Positions 24,928 through 35,273 of a stretch of DNA of 53,756 nt are shown here, piece after piece. The notes beneath the pieces are model-generated. The model saw nothing but the letters and a program-made list of their open reading frames with translations, was not told the origin of the DNA and ran no database searches. The number at the start of each line of letters is the position of its first letter. Position 1 is the stretch's first letter. The stretch covers positions 1 to 53,756 of the forward strand of contig JAKLMB010000061.1 in the NCBI GenBank assembly GCA_022813625.1, read 5' to 3'. The translations under genes were made by a program, and so were the position numbers. The DNA comes from Aaosphaeria pasadenensis (Eukaryota > Ascomycota > Dothideomycetes > Pleosporales).

Positions 24928-25952
24928 GCGGTTTGCGGGTAGTAGCATCATGCAAAGTACCGAATAGTCCATCGGATGATGAAGGATCACTGATATGACG
25001 CGAGCTGTACCATCGGGTTCAAAGTCGATAGAATATCAACTAATACACTTTGATTAATACGCTTTACTTCCTTTACATACTATTTCCCCTTGGTATATCT
25101 TCGCTTAATCGGTGACGCCTCGTAAGATTCTTCACGGCGTCCGAAGGAACAGTAGATAGGCGAATAGAAAAGAAGTACTTAACTCAGATATGTCCATCTT
25201 GCTCTGCAACAGTTTTACCAGCTCTATTGAGTACCCAGCGATGATGGTCTAACGTTCCACACTCCGTGGCTTGTAGCATGAAAACAGTGGAAACGATGAT
25301 GTAAGAAGAGCAGTGCGTGACGCGGAGAAACTCTCCGATGCCGAAAATTATGTTGATGAATTCGTCTTTCGTGTTGTAACACATATGAAGGTCCACCCAA
25401 TGGCCCCACAGGTTTGATTGATGTTGTTCATATTGCGATAGGAGTAAATCTAAATGTTTTCATCTTCTGCTGAACGCTGTCTGGAGATTGCATGAGCCTA
25501 TTTCCCTAGCTCATTTTTCGTGGAAAAGACATGACTCCCTGGCAACATAATTGGCCTTTATAAATTGACATACTCTTCATTCTCGTTTCTAATGATTGAA
25601 TCTACAGAAGCATTATTATATTTCGAAAGAAAAAGTCGATTGGTTCGTGGATTCAGGGTCCGTTCACGATCAATGACACATGTATCTCATCATTAGTCCA
25701 CGATGACCCCTCCATTCGTGTTCTTCGAGAATCTTATAGTAAGACTCTGAATGAATGACTAATTTCACGAATGATTGTATTGCAATGAACCATGCGGCAA
25801 AGTATTGCTATGGCTACCTTGCTGACTAACTTCGCCAGACATAGTGCTTCGTCGGAATTGCACCTATGAGAAGACGCAACGATTGTTTGTTATGATTTAA
25901 AACAAAAGACTAGATTTCACTATGCTTTCAGTTCTCATTTTATATTAGGCGT
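24928..25952. other. Convergent 3' intergenic region
   Basis: 1.0 kb between the 3' ends of the SAC phosphatase (plus) and the GH13 amylase (minus). It is AT-leaning with only tiny ORFs. No repeat or RNA gene is recognised. Confidence 0.45.
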
Positions 25953-27815
25953 TCATGAATACATGACAAACCCACATGCTGGCACTGACAACCTTGCTGC
26001 CCTTCCGTTCGCATTGATGACTATGGCCTCGTTTTCTCGTTCAGATGCCACCGAGGACGTGGTGTAGAGACACTTCAGGGATTCAGTTGTGTTGTGAAGT
26101 TCCGAATCAATAGTAACGTAAGCTTCTATGCTGTGTTCATAGTCGGTGTTGATGGCGCACACGATCTCATGACCAGCGAATATACGTGACCATGCCACAA
26201 TTGAGGTCATACGACCTCCAAGAATGTGAGGTACACCAAAAGTATTACCGTCTTTGGAGATCTCTCGTAGATACTGGCGGCCCCTTCTCAAGGCAGGGTA
26301 CTCCTGCCGCAAAGCTGATATCTTGCCCACTTCCCTAAACAAGTGGGTTGACTCGTTGAAGAAGTGCCGTCCTTTGGATCTGAAGGCTCCAAATGATCCA
26401 CCAAACATGGCTTCACGAATATAACGATCGCTGCCACCTTTACCATCAAAGTTCTGCTCAGTGCCGTAATAGATACATGGTATACCCAGAGTCGTGAGGT
26501 TCAGCGCAAGGGCAGGGAGTATAAGTTTGGATCCTTCGAAATCTGAACAGAACCTGGCTTTGTCCATGCCGCCGCGCCAGACTTGATCATGGTCATCAAT
26601 CATCGTGACTAGCTTGTTGCGCGTCCATGCATTTGTGCCTTTCTTCAAGAATGTGGCATTACGAAAGAGATCAAAGTATTCGGCGGGGTTGATGAAGCCT
26701 TTGGGCAGTTTCCATAATTTCTCCTGTATGTTCCCGATGGCGAGTGCAGCATCTAGCCCCGTAATCTCGACGGTATCGAAAGCTCTTCCGCCAGTGACTT
26801 CACCGACAAGAAAGAAGTTTTCTTTTCCAATAGAAGTGGCAAATTCGTGAAGTGCGGTGCAGATATACCTTGTTGGTCCGTCGCCCATATGTTTAACAGT
26901 ATCGATGCGGTACCCATCAAGGTCAGCAAAGGCTACCCAATACTTGTATACCTCAGTCAGAGTCAAGAGTGCTGAAGTTGGTCTGAAGTTGTCAGGGTTG
27001 TCCGATCCAAGGTCGATGTCCTTGAGTGTCAAAAAGTCGCCTCGGATATATTCAGGCCAATAGTCCCAGTTTGAGATTGCGCCCTCGCATGTGAACGTTT
27101 CTGGTGTCTGTAGTTCAGCTGGCCATATCGCGCTGTCTCTGGAAGCATCTGCAGGTGTGGAGATTTGCCCCATGCGTTTGAATGGCAAGGTTGGCTTGCC
27201 TAAAGCGTCGCGAAACCCTTTAACTTCATAAGTCTCACCAGTCCATCGTTTTTCGCCTCCTTTGTACGCAAATACGTCCCCACTGTGATTTAAAATGATA
27301 TCCAAAATCACATATATGCCTTCATCGTGTGCGCTCTTCACCAGCTCGCGCAGGTCGTCCTTGGTCCCAAAGTGCGGTTCGATATCAAGAAAATCTTGGA
27401 CTGCATATCCGTGGTAGAGATGATCATCGCGGGGTACTTGTTTGAAGATGGGCCCGACCCATATTGCAGTTATACCGAGACGTTTCAAGTAACCAATCTT
27501 GCTTTTGATGCCTTGCAAGGTCCCGCCTTGGAATACAATACCATATTGCTCCCAAGCCTTTGCGTCGTTTGGTGTATTGACTGCATTGCCGTTGTCGGAA
27601 GGCTTGAAGGGGGGCACATCCCGCTCGTGGCTACCTCCATCAACGATTACCGTATCTTGTTCCCGGCTGTTGGAGAAGCGGTCAGGAAGTAAGAAATAAA
27701 GTTGCTGGTCTTCCCATGCAACTGGTGAAGGATGAAAGAGATTCGTGCTAGTAGAGGCTTCGAGTAGAACGTCTTGCACGGCCTGATCCCGCACGCTGAA
27801 TGTACTAGACACCAT
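25953..27815 (-). CDS. GH13 alpha-amylase-family glycosidase, cytosolic type
   Basis: An intronless gene of 620 aa. All GH13 landmarks are present: LDIILNHSGD (D172 to H177, region I), DGYRIDTVKH with nucleophile D305, VGEVTGG with acid/base E339, and MIDDHDQ with the stabilising aspartate at 408-410. LYFLLPDRFS near residue 40 and YHGYAVQDFLDIEPHFGT are typical of the N-terminal barrel strands. There is no signal peptide, so the enzyme should stay inside the cell and act on alpha-1,4-glucan such as glycogen or on primers. The style (LPDRFS; WPAELQTPETF; NWDYWPEY) reminds me more of bacterial GH13 proteins than of secreted fungal amylases, which with the lack of introns makes transfer possible. 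It lies on the same strand as the glucan synthase, 10 kb away. Substrate specificity is inferred. Confidence 0.92.
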   Translation of the reverse strand: MVSSTFSVRDQAVQDVLLEASTSTNLFHPSPVAWEDQQLYFLLPDRFSNSREQDTVIVDGGSHERDVPPFKPSDNGNAVNTPNDAKAWEQYGIVFQGGTLQGIKSKIGYLKRLGITAIWVGPIFKQVPRDDHLYHGYAVQDFLDIEPHFGTKDDLRELVKSAHDEGIYVILDIILNHSGDVFAYKGGEKRWTGETYEVKGFRDALGKPTLPFKRMGQISTPADASRDSAIWPAELQTPETFTCEGAISNWDYWPEYIRGDFLTLKDIDLGSDNPDNFRPTSALLTLTEVYKYWVAFADLDGYRIDTVKHMGDGPTRYICTALHEFATSIGKENFFLVGEVTGGRAFDTVEITGLDAALAIGNIQEKLWKLPKGFINPAEYFDLFRNATFLKKGTNAWTRNKLVTMIDDHDQVWRGGMDKARFCSDFEGSKLILPALALNLTTLGIPCIYYGTEQNFDGKGGSDRYIREAMFGGSFGAFRSKGRHFFNESTHLFREVGKISALRQEYPALRRGRQYLREISKDGNTFGVPHILGGRMTSIVAWSRIFAGHEIVCAINTDYEHSIEAYVTIDSELHNTTESLKCLYTTSSVASERENEAIVINANGRAARLSVPACGFVMYS

Positions 27816-30800
27816 CGCATAAAACTATGATTTCCAGGAAGCACACATGTGGGATACAGGCAATTTCAGTGGTATATATACAAATGTACTTTTGGCTTTT
27901 CTCTATTCGACACTCAGCTCCGATGAGAAGTCAGCTCGCGAGATTTATGCCATGCTGCATGACCGATTACCGCCTGGAGCTGAAATGGCCAAAAAGGGCT
28001 TCTCAGGTCCGTTCGTGGACCAATAATGATAGCGAGGGTAGTCCGTTATGTTCGAGCTGACCACCATATTGTCACCAATCTGTGCTGCCAGCACGGCAAG
28101 TTCTGCATCCCCCAATATATAAATCTGCAGCTTCTCAGGGATTGAAAGTCCTTTCTACCTCGAGAAAAATACTATAGTGAGGGTTGTATTCACCACATGT
28201 CCAGTAGTATCGCCACGGACATTTCTAAAACATCTGCCAGGCAGAAATACAATTAATAAGTCTTATCTAGCTAAATAGATAGCCTTGATAGCAGTGATAA
28301 TGAAATGGTTGCACGCGCGCGAGCGCCAATTAATGCAGGCGGAGTTGGGGAAGCTCGACCCAAGACATTTCCCAGTCCACGTCCCCGCCATGAGGCTTCT
28401 GGCTTTCGCGCCTGGGTTACCCCGCCGGGGCGATAAATGCTTCATATTTCTCATAGTTTTCAGCCTTGCGATATTGCGAGACCATGGGAAAGGCACTGGT
28501 GAATCCTTCCATACTCTGGTAATAGCTTCTTCATCCTTTTCATGCGTGGTCTGGTTGATAATAGAACCTCGTCCGGCTGACTGTCTCTAATATCATAATC
28601 TGTCGACAAGAAAGGATTCCCGATCTGCGTGAATCATTTGATCCAGGATTTATCTCAACTGTATAGAGATACGGAGGCCTCAAAGCTTCTCGTTGACTGT
28701 TGAGTTATTCCACTCACAGGAGTCGCCTCTCGAGACCTGCTGGCCACTGCGTGTCTCAGTTGAATCCACAGAGAATTGCATGCAATAATTGGCCAGCCCG
28801 CGCAGACCTCCCACTTGGCTCACAATACTAAAAATGCCGTATGATTGTTTATGCGAAGTTCTAAACCCAATGGTCGCAACCCCCTTTTGAGTTCGGCGAC
28901 AACTACAAATAACTTAACTGCTGCAGCGATGAAACATGCGTTGCGAGTAGACTAAGCTAAAAGAATCTTCAAGTCTGACTCTGGGATATTTCTTTGTTGA
29001 TTCCCAGTTAATTCAGTCTGAGGACTCTTGGTTTCACACTTCCACTCCGGCGAGTTCTTCATTCAAGGTACGGTGACCCCAATCACTCACATTAGCAAAC
29101 AGTGTGACAGACTTGGTCATTCTTTATTACAGTGAAGGGATCAATGGGTGCTTTCCTGCAAAGCGTGGATAAACACCAAAACCACTTTTTTGGTGTAATC
29201 TTTGAAAAGTAAAGAACGGTACTGTCATAACTACCAGCGTTGGATCGAGGCCTTGGAAAATCGGAATTCGCCCTGTGTCGAAATTACTCGTTGGCTGTTG
29301 CAGATAGCATTTAAGCCCTCCTGAATGTTTACATCGCGTCAGTTCTCGTTGGCTTTTGGGGTTTGTGCCATTCATTATCACTTGGTTAAGACCAGGCTAA
29401 GACAACAGTATTCTGAGACCTTCTATTCTATATTTTAGGCTATGAAAAGGAGTAGTGATTAGAAGACAGGTAGGCATTAGGTTCTAACGGCTGGTTCTTA
29501 AATCGCTAGAATGATCTCTTTAGTACAGACTACATTTAAAAAGGAAATTCAATCAGTCACACCCACAAAGTACTGAAGTCTTCGTGAATCCCCTGATGGA
29601 GCGTTCATCTAAATAAGAATCATATCACAGGCGGTTGCGCATTGAAGGCAATAGTGAATCAATATTACATCTTTGAACTACAAATATATTTATCTAAGCT
29701 TTATTGTTGTATGTACATGAATGTAATAGCACGGTATCTATATGCTAGCATGTATAGCGCCTTGAGCCATGATGCAGGAAGTCTATCACGTACTGTCCTA
29801 AGGTCCCACCTTTGGACCTCATTCGTGCGTATTTTAGCGAGCGCGGGAGACTCAGTGCATCCCCATCCCTTATTTCTTTTTTGGGGACTGTCGGTGCCGA
29901 GCATCTATGGGGCTTGAATCGGTGAGAAAAAGTAAATATTTCGTGATCCTTTGACGCAAGGCCCTCCGCCGAGATCTAGGAAATCGGCCCAGAACGTGTT
30001 CGCTGTTAGAGCCTCGATAAATGTTCAGACACCAATCAATAATGCATCCTAGCTCTAAGACTCTTGTCTCCCCTGGAATTGAATTTATACGGCCATGCTA
30101 CAAAAGGGATTGGAGAGTAGTGTTCTCTCGACTTGGGAGAATTGTAGACACGCGAATGTGCATGCTAAGACGCAACCGCGCTGTAATACTAGTATGTGTT
30201 CCTTTTGAATACGAGAATCTACTGTGGAACATTCCGTAATGTTCCTCGCTTGCATATTCTGCATGATTTACCACGTTCGCCAGGGTGATCAGCCAACCAA
30301 CCACGGGCACCATGGGTACGGGCCGCTCTTGGGTGCCGCACGTTGCATAAACGATGCACATCCGTGGAAGAGGATCACTCCTTCTGCGCATTCGATCATT
30401 TTACCCAAAGCCTATACAACTTCTACTGCTTAATAGAGATCAATTTCTGTCGTCAATGAGTTAAATTTGGCTATATGACAAGGGGTTTTGCTCACTCTTC
30501 GCTGGATGTACGGCCCGGTGACTGGCGAGACTGAATCAAGATTGTCTGGTAGACATCGCCATATTTTCGATTGGAAATCGGTGGTTCTACCTTACTTTTG
30601 AAAATGCATGTAGGTCACTTTAAATGATGGTTTCATATTAATTAACATACTGTGAATTGGAGCTTTACACGTGGCTTTACGTTGAACTCAATGCTAGTAT
30701 TATATAAGACTACCTGGAGACATCATTTTCTTCTGAAAATGCTGATACATGGCACAGCACAGAAGTGAATTCCAATTGCCTTTGCATTCCGACTCCTTAG

Positions 30801-31176
30801 TGATACTATTACTTGATCAAATCCTGCAACTACCAAGCATATATCACATTTCTTTTAAGCCGTATAGGAATGCATTAAGTAGGAGGCCGTTGGTGGCGCT
30901 CTTTTTGTTCTTGATTGTTTTCTCGGATCTGTACTGCATCGGCTAGACTTTTGTCAGCCCCATTTCGCACCACTGAAAGGGTGGTCACCAATTGCCTTTT
31001 TTGGAATACCAACCAGCATACGACACGAAATAGAAGATGTGAGTGGTCCATCTTGAAGCCTCTAATGCTCGATCAACCACAACGTGTCAATCAAATGCTC
31101 GTGCAGCTTATTCTGCACCATGATCACTTACAGGATCACGGCTAGCCGAGGCGGTGACCATCTTGTATAATTGTAG

Positions 31177-31197
31177 GGTTCGAGTCAGCCTCGAACC
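31177..31197. repeat. Perfect 8 bp inverted repeat upstream of LPMO gene
   Basis: GGTTCGAG (31177-31184) and CTCGAACC (31190-31197) flank a 5 nt spacer, about 125 nt before the LPMO start and just upstream of its TATA box. It could be a binding site for a dimeric regulator. A tRNA T-arm reading was rejected because the flanks do not pair as a tRNA. Confidence 0.55.
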
Positions 31198-31221
31198 TGA
31201 CTATTCAGGCTGTTAGAAAAG

Positions 31222-31229
31222 ATATATAA
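31222..31229 (+). promoter_or_regulatory. TATA box of the LPMO gene
   Basis: TATATAAA lies 92 nt before the LPMO ATG, at a usual spacing for a fungal gene with a short leader. The start itself has a favourable CAACCATG context. Confidence 0.6.
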
Positions 31230-31320
31230 AACGGGGGAGAAGTCATTGTGAATTTCATTCTTGAGTACTCGTCGCCATCTATCATAAAACTTACACACGT
31301 TAGTTTCAAACTATACAACC

Positions 31321-32124
31321 ATGTTGTCCATCATTCTTCTCGCCTCTGCTGCGATAGTGCCATCTACTTTTGCACACTCACATATCGATGAAATCTGGGC
31401 GAACGGCGTTCACTACGCAGGATGGGATCCAAACCCCGCAGGCCCATACAATGCGCAGACCCCAGGGTGGTTCACTACTAATCAAGGTGGTAACCCTCTC
31501 TATCCGATTGATCTGAACCAAAACCAGATCATCTGCGCCAAAGGAGGTTCTCCTGCCAATATTTCTGCACCCATTCCCGCTGGAGGCGTCGTCCGCGTCA
31601 AGTGGTGGCAACCGGGAGAGTGGCCCGTCTCTCATCATGGTCCAGTACTTTCGTATCTTGCACCATGCAACGGCCCTTGCTCCAATGTCAATCCAACTAG
31701 TCTTCGATTTGTCAAGATCGGACACAAAGGCTGGATCAACCCATCAACCTACGATGAGGGCTACTGGGCCTCCGACGAGCTCCGCGACGATGACAACTCT
31801 TGGAACATCAAGATACCCACAGGACTCAAAGCTGGAGAATATATCTTGCGTCACGAAATCATTGCTCTGCACGTCGCCCACGAAGGCACTGGCGCTTACT
31901 CGCCAAAGGGGGCCGAGTTTTATCCACAGTGCATCAATTTGAAGGTAACCGGAACTGGTACCAAGACTATCACGGGGGGCAAAAGTGCAAAAAGTTTGTA
32001 CGTTGGAAATGAACCGGGCATTCAGATTGGAAATCTCCACCAAACCTCAGATCATGCCGATTATGTTATTCCAGGGCCAGCTGTCTGGTCCGGTGCTCTC
32101 ACCGCTCGCTCCTTTGAGTCGTGA
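31321..32124 (+). CDS. AA9 lytic polysaccharide monooxygenase, secreted
   Basis: Single exon, 267 aa. A signal peptide of 18 residues ends ...STFA, so the mature protein begins with His (H19), the first ligand of the copper histidine brace. The second brace histidine is H105 in SHHGPV, within GEWPVSHHGPVLSYLAPC. LRHEIIALH (H178) and the axial tyrosine Y201 in EFYPQC complete the AA9 active site. Four cysteines allow two disulfides. There is no CBM1; the tail after residue 210 is a short Gly/Thr/Lys-rich stretch. AA9 enzymes cleave cellulose or hemicellulose oxidatively with an electron donor. E199 stands where most AA9 proteins have Gln in the G-A-Q-F-Y segment, next to the copper tyrosine. 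It is the only LPMO here; the GH54 gene 15 kb away fits the same plant-wall role. Confidence 0.94.
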   Translation: MLSIILLASAAIVPSTFAHSHIDEIWANGVHYAGWDPNPAGPYNAQTPGWFTTNQGGNPLYPIDLNQNQIICAKGGSPANISAPIPAGGVVRVKWWQPGEWPVSHHGPVLSYLAPCNGPCSNVNPTSLRFVKIGHKGWINPSTYDEGYWASDELRDDDNSWNIKIPTGLKAGEYILRHEIIALHVAHEGTGAYSPKGAEFYPQCINLKVTGTGTKTITGGKSAKSLYVGNEPGIQIGNLHQTSDHADYVIPGPAVWSGALTARSFES

Positions 32125-33274
32125 GGGTTTGAATATTTCGTCACTTGGAAGGGTTGATGCAACACATCCGGGTTACCAAAGACCTACCTTTTCGATCGCC
32201 ACGATTTCATATTATGTTAAGGTCCGTAGACTAGGAACAGGTAGTCTGAAGTTTTCAATTGTATCCTTGACATCTAAGAGTATCACCATTGTGATTGCTC
32301 ACTGTGATTAATGAATGGTGACATAGATGGAGATATCATGTAACCGTTGGATGTAAACTAGATCGATGTCTACACTACTTCACCTGGTATTACAGCATGT
32401 TACATATGACAAATAGTATTAAATCACTTATAGATCGCTGATCAGAGTGAATCCCAGTATAGTCTTATGCTGAATAGTTTCTATGCTCTTTGTCTAGCTT
32501 GTCCCATCTACTACGTCGGTGCGCCTTTGATGAAAAGCAGGAACCGTAAGAACAATCATACTGTGTGAAAAAAATTACATGGCAGGGAAGATACGCGTGA
32601 ATTAGTGGATTCCAACTCAGAACCTTTATGAATGTTCTACAAATCGAAACGTATTTACATCTCGTTTAGTGGGACCTGCATCTCGAATTCTTGGCCGTGT
32701 TGCGAAACCTTCGAAATGTAATGTCATGCGGTGATCATGCATATATCCTCATGGCCATATTGTAGATGATAGGAGCTTTACAAAACGCTGCTTAATTCTA
32801 TTTTTTCTAAGATGTTCCTATGACCATCTACCTTATGAGGAACACACAAAGTGCCTAAAGACCATGGGACCGTATGGGAGTGGTCTTGGAACGCAACCAC
32901 TGGGCAATACTCGGATGCATGGCCCTATCGAAATCGACTGAGAAATATCTGGCTAATGAAAAGAGATTGCTGCGCCCAACGCCTCCTCAGCCTCAATACT
33001 GTCTCGTGACGTTGTTGGGCTAATTTCGTGTTGGCGTTAGTGATCGGCCAGTCAGATTTCCCAAATAGGTGCACCGGCGCGCTCGTATTCGCATACCCCA
33101 GCTCTACCTGTCCTTGGGAGGCAGCCGCGACAGCCTTGCCGTCGCGTCGATGATTGTACGAGTATTTGTATAAAACGTACGAGTTCCCCTCCTATATCTA
33201 CCGTGCGGTTTCGGAGCAGCAGATATGAACCACAGTAAACTACTACGATTACAACGTGCCACCATTGCGCGGAG
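32125..33274. other. Intergenic region, no gene recognised
   Basis: 1.15 kb between the LPMO gene and the membrane-protein gene. There are no convincing ORFs; it is AT-leaning in the first 700 nt. No structured element is seen. Confidence 0.45.
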
Positions 33275-34024
33275 ATGACGCGATACCTCACCGAGGGCCC
33301 ACGCCCTCCTATCATCCTAGAGATGTTCAACGTCGTCTTTTCCGCCGTTGCTCTGGTTCTAGCGACAGTCTACATGATCCAGATTCTAAGTGCGCCGAAA
33401 GGTCCATATACTCCGGTCTCATGGTCCAATTCTGGTTACGGGGCACTTTACTACGTACCACCTGGCTTGACACTGATCATATCCGTCATAAATTTCAAAA
33501 TTTACCGGAAACATGCAACGCCGCTGCTTTATGCATTGCTCTTCGCAATATTCATGCTGGCCGGCTGGCTGACAGTTGTTGTATGGTGGATTCAATGCCA
33601 TTTCGACCTTTGGAAACTCAACCGCTACTGCTACCAGCGCTCGTTACGATTTGGTGAAGGGTCGCAAACCTATCGACGTGTGGATAATAGCATCGCGTTT
33701 GCAAGCATCGCATTTGGAGTTCTCTTGCTCTTTATGTATATAATATACACGATCTCAACTTCTATCGAATATTATCGCAACCAACGGAGAAGGCAATGGC
33801 GTAATTCAGCAGGGCTGGGCGATGGATACCGTAGAAGGAATGGAGGCGGTATTGGGGGCGGAGGTTATTACAGTGCAGCTAGATTTGGCATCTTCGCTCC
33901 AAGGAGTGCCATTCGTAGGCGCGGAAGGGGTGGAGACGGTGGAGGGGGTGGAGGCAGTGGCGGCGGTGACGGCGGTGGGGGAGGGGGTGACGGAGGAGAT
34001 GGTGGTGACGGTGGTGGAGGATAG
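33275..34024 (+). CDS. Four-helix membrane protein with Gly/Arg-rich tail
   Basis: Single exon, 249 aa. Hydrophobic helices lie at about 17-37, 55-75, 83-105 and 139-162, with a short polar N-terminus and a basic stretch (NQRRRQWR) right after the last helix, which places the tail in the cytosol by the positive-inside rule. This resembles MARVEL-like fungal four-helix proteins, but I see no diagnostic motif. Residues about 190-249 are nearly all Gly, Arg and Asp: first RRRGRGG, then long runs of G with D. The DNA there is GGN repeats (33840-34021), prone to slippage. The start is in doubt: the frame is open from 33275, and a later ATG at M17 would clip the first helix. Function unknown. Confidence 0.65.
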   Translation: MTRYLTEGPRPPIILEMFNVVFSAVALVLATVYMIQILSAPKGPYTPVSWSNSGYGALYYVPPGLTLIISVINFKIYRKHATPLLYALLFAIFMLAGWLTVVVWWIQCHFDLWKLNRYCYQRSLRFGEGSQTYRRVDNSIAFASIAFGVLLLFMYIIYTISTSIEYYRNQRRRQWRNSAGLGDGYRRRNGGGIGGGGYYSAARFGIFAPRSAIRRRGRGGDGGGGGGSGGGDGGGGGGDGGDGGDGGGG

Positions 34025-35273
34025 GATATGCCAGTAAAGGGCTTCGGTCACGATTTTAATACTTTTGCTGAACTCGAATAATCAATTTTCGTCGACAATA
34101 ATTCATAACGGCGTGTCATAGTAAGATGGATGTGAGCACCTTATCACTAGAAACATGAATTATCATGGGGTCAGAGTTAGGTTCGTGACAGCTAGCTAGA
34201 ACTGGGGTGTTACCATCATGCTTTAAGTGAGAAAGCCCATAGAACATAACCAATTCCTTGATTTTTGCAGTAGAATAGGAAGTATCTTAGTAGCAAAACT
34301 GCTACTCCCAGGCATCCTATCTGCTGATGTTGAAGGGTCCAATGCAACAGTCGACGACAATTCGCAATCTTTGTTGATGCAATAATTGCCGAAGAAATCA
34401 TACCATGTGTCCCTAAAGCGTCAGATAACTGTTGTAGAACCTCTATTTGGATATGAACTGCCCTTCCAGGCATTCAATCAGCACTCAAAAAAAAATAAAT
34501 AGAAGTAATAGGTAATCTTCGATTAATGCTCGTGTACCTTGCACCTATTAAACATACACACTCTCAAGGAAGAGCATATAAACTTCATATTCGACAACAC
34601 GCGACAACACGATCCTGGTTGGGAATACCTTTCGAATTGCGTTGTCAAATAACAGCCAAGGCTTTGATGCAAGCTATCCAACGACTTGACCAGGTATGTT
34701 CAGAAGGCTTCTAGCGATTCAATTCCTCTGCTTTGACTCGACACGCGGACGCGTTGTAGCATCCTCTCTCGTCAGACAAAGGCTTCAAGACTCATCGCTT
34801 ATATGGATATGTTTACATACTAACAATGAGCTATTCGTTTTTTTTCAACATATCTTGACAGCCTTTCAATTGAAGAACTATCCGGAAGCACATCACATTT
34901 CTGTCTCATCAGGCCTTGCCAATGACTTCGACTCAGGTCGAAGCAATTACAGGTGAATCTTTTTGGAAATAACAGTGTTTGAACTGTGTACACCCTCAAA
35001 GAATATATCTCTTCAATGTGATAGAACATGAGAAATCATTCAATATAAATGCATAATGTGGCATTGGCCATTGACGAGGGTACTCACCACCAGAAGAACA
35101 CCTCCAAATACCCGTACTGCCACAGGAGTTGCACGGACCACGCGTGACCGACACTAGCCTAGCGCAACCCTTCCGACACGCCGAACCAAATCGTAACTTC
35201 TTCACTTCTATTATCCCCATATCCTTTCGCTCTTCGCGTCTGATCCAATCGTCAGATATCATCGACAAGCAGG
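34025..35273. other. Intergenic region with a zinc-cluster site near its right end
   Basis: 1.25 kb with only short, motif-free ORFs. The last 150 nt are the promoter of the next regulator and contain a CGG-N11-CCG element, listed separately. Confidence 0.45.
35134..35150. promoter_or_regulatory. CGG-N11-CCG element upstream of Zn2Cys6 gene
   Basis: CGG (35134-35136) and CCG (35148-35150) are separated by exactly 11 nt, the Gal4-type spacing. The spacer contains the palindrome CACGCGTG. It lies 124 nt before the start of a Zn2Cys6 regulator gene, so autoregulation is possible. One such match is expected by chance about every 4 kb, so the evidence is weak. Confidence 0.35.

Larger units (their letters stand above)
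27816..31320. other. 3.5 kb intergenic region, no gene recognised
   Basis: This lies between the divergent GH13 amylase and AA9 LPMO starts. ORFs are short (for example 28285-28590, 29127-29381 minus) and lack motifs. The right end holds the LPMO promoter, listed separately. No tRNA, transposase or long repeat is seen. Confidence 0.45.

Noticed and set aside
25010..25035. GGTTCAAAG box, possible tRNA B-box
   Set aside because: No matching A-box or cloverleaf upstream.
31170..31200. tRNA-like GGTTCGAGTC box
   Set aside because: The flanks do not form a T-arm and no A-box, anticodon arm or acceptor stem is found; the inverted repeat explains the pattern.
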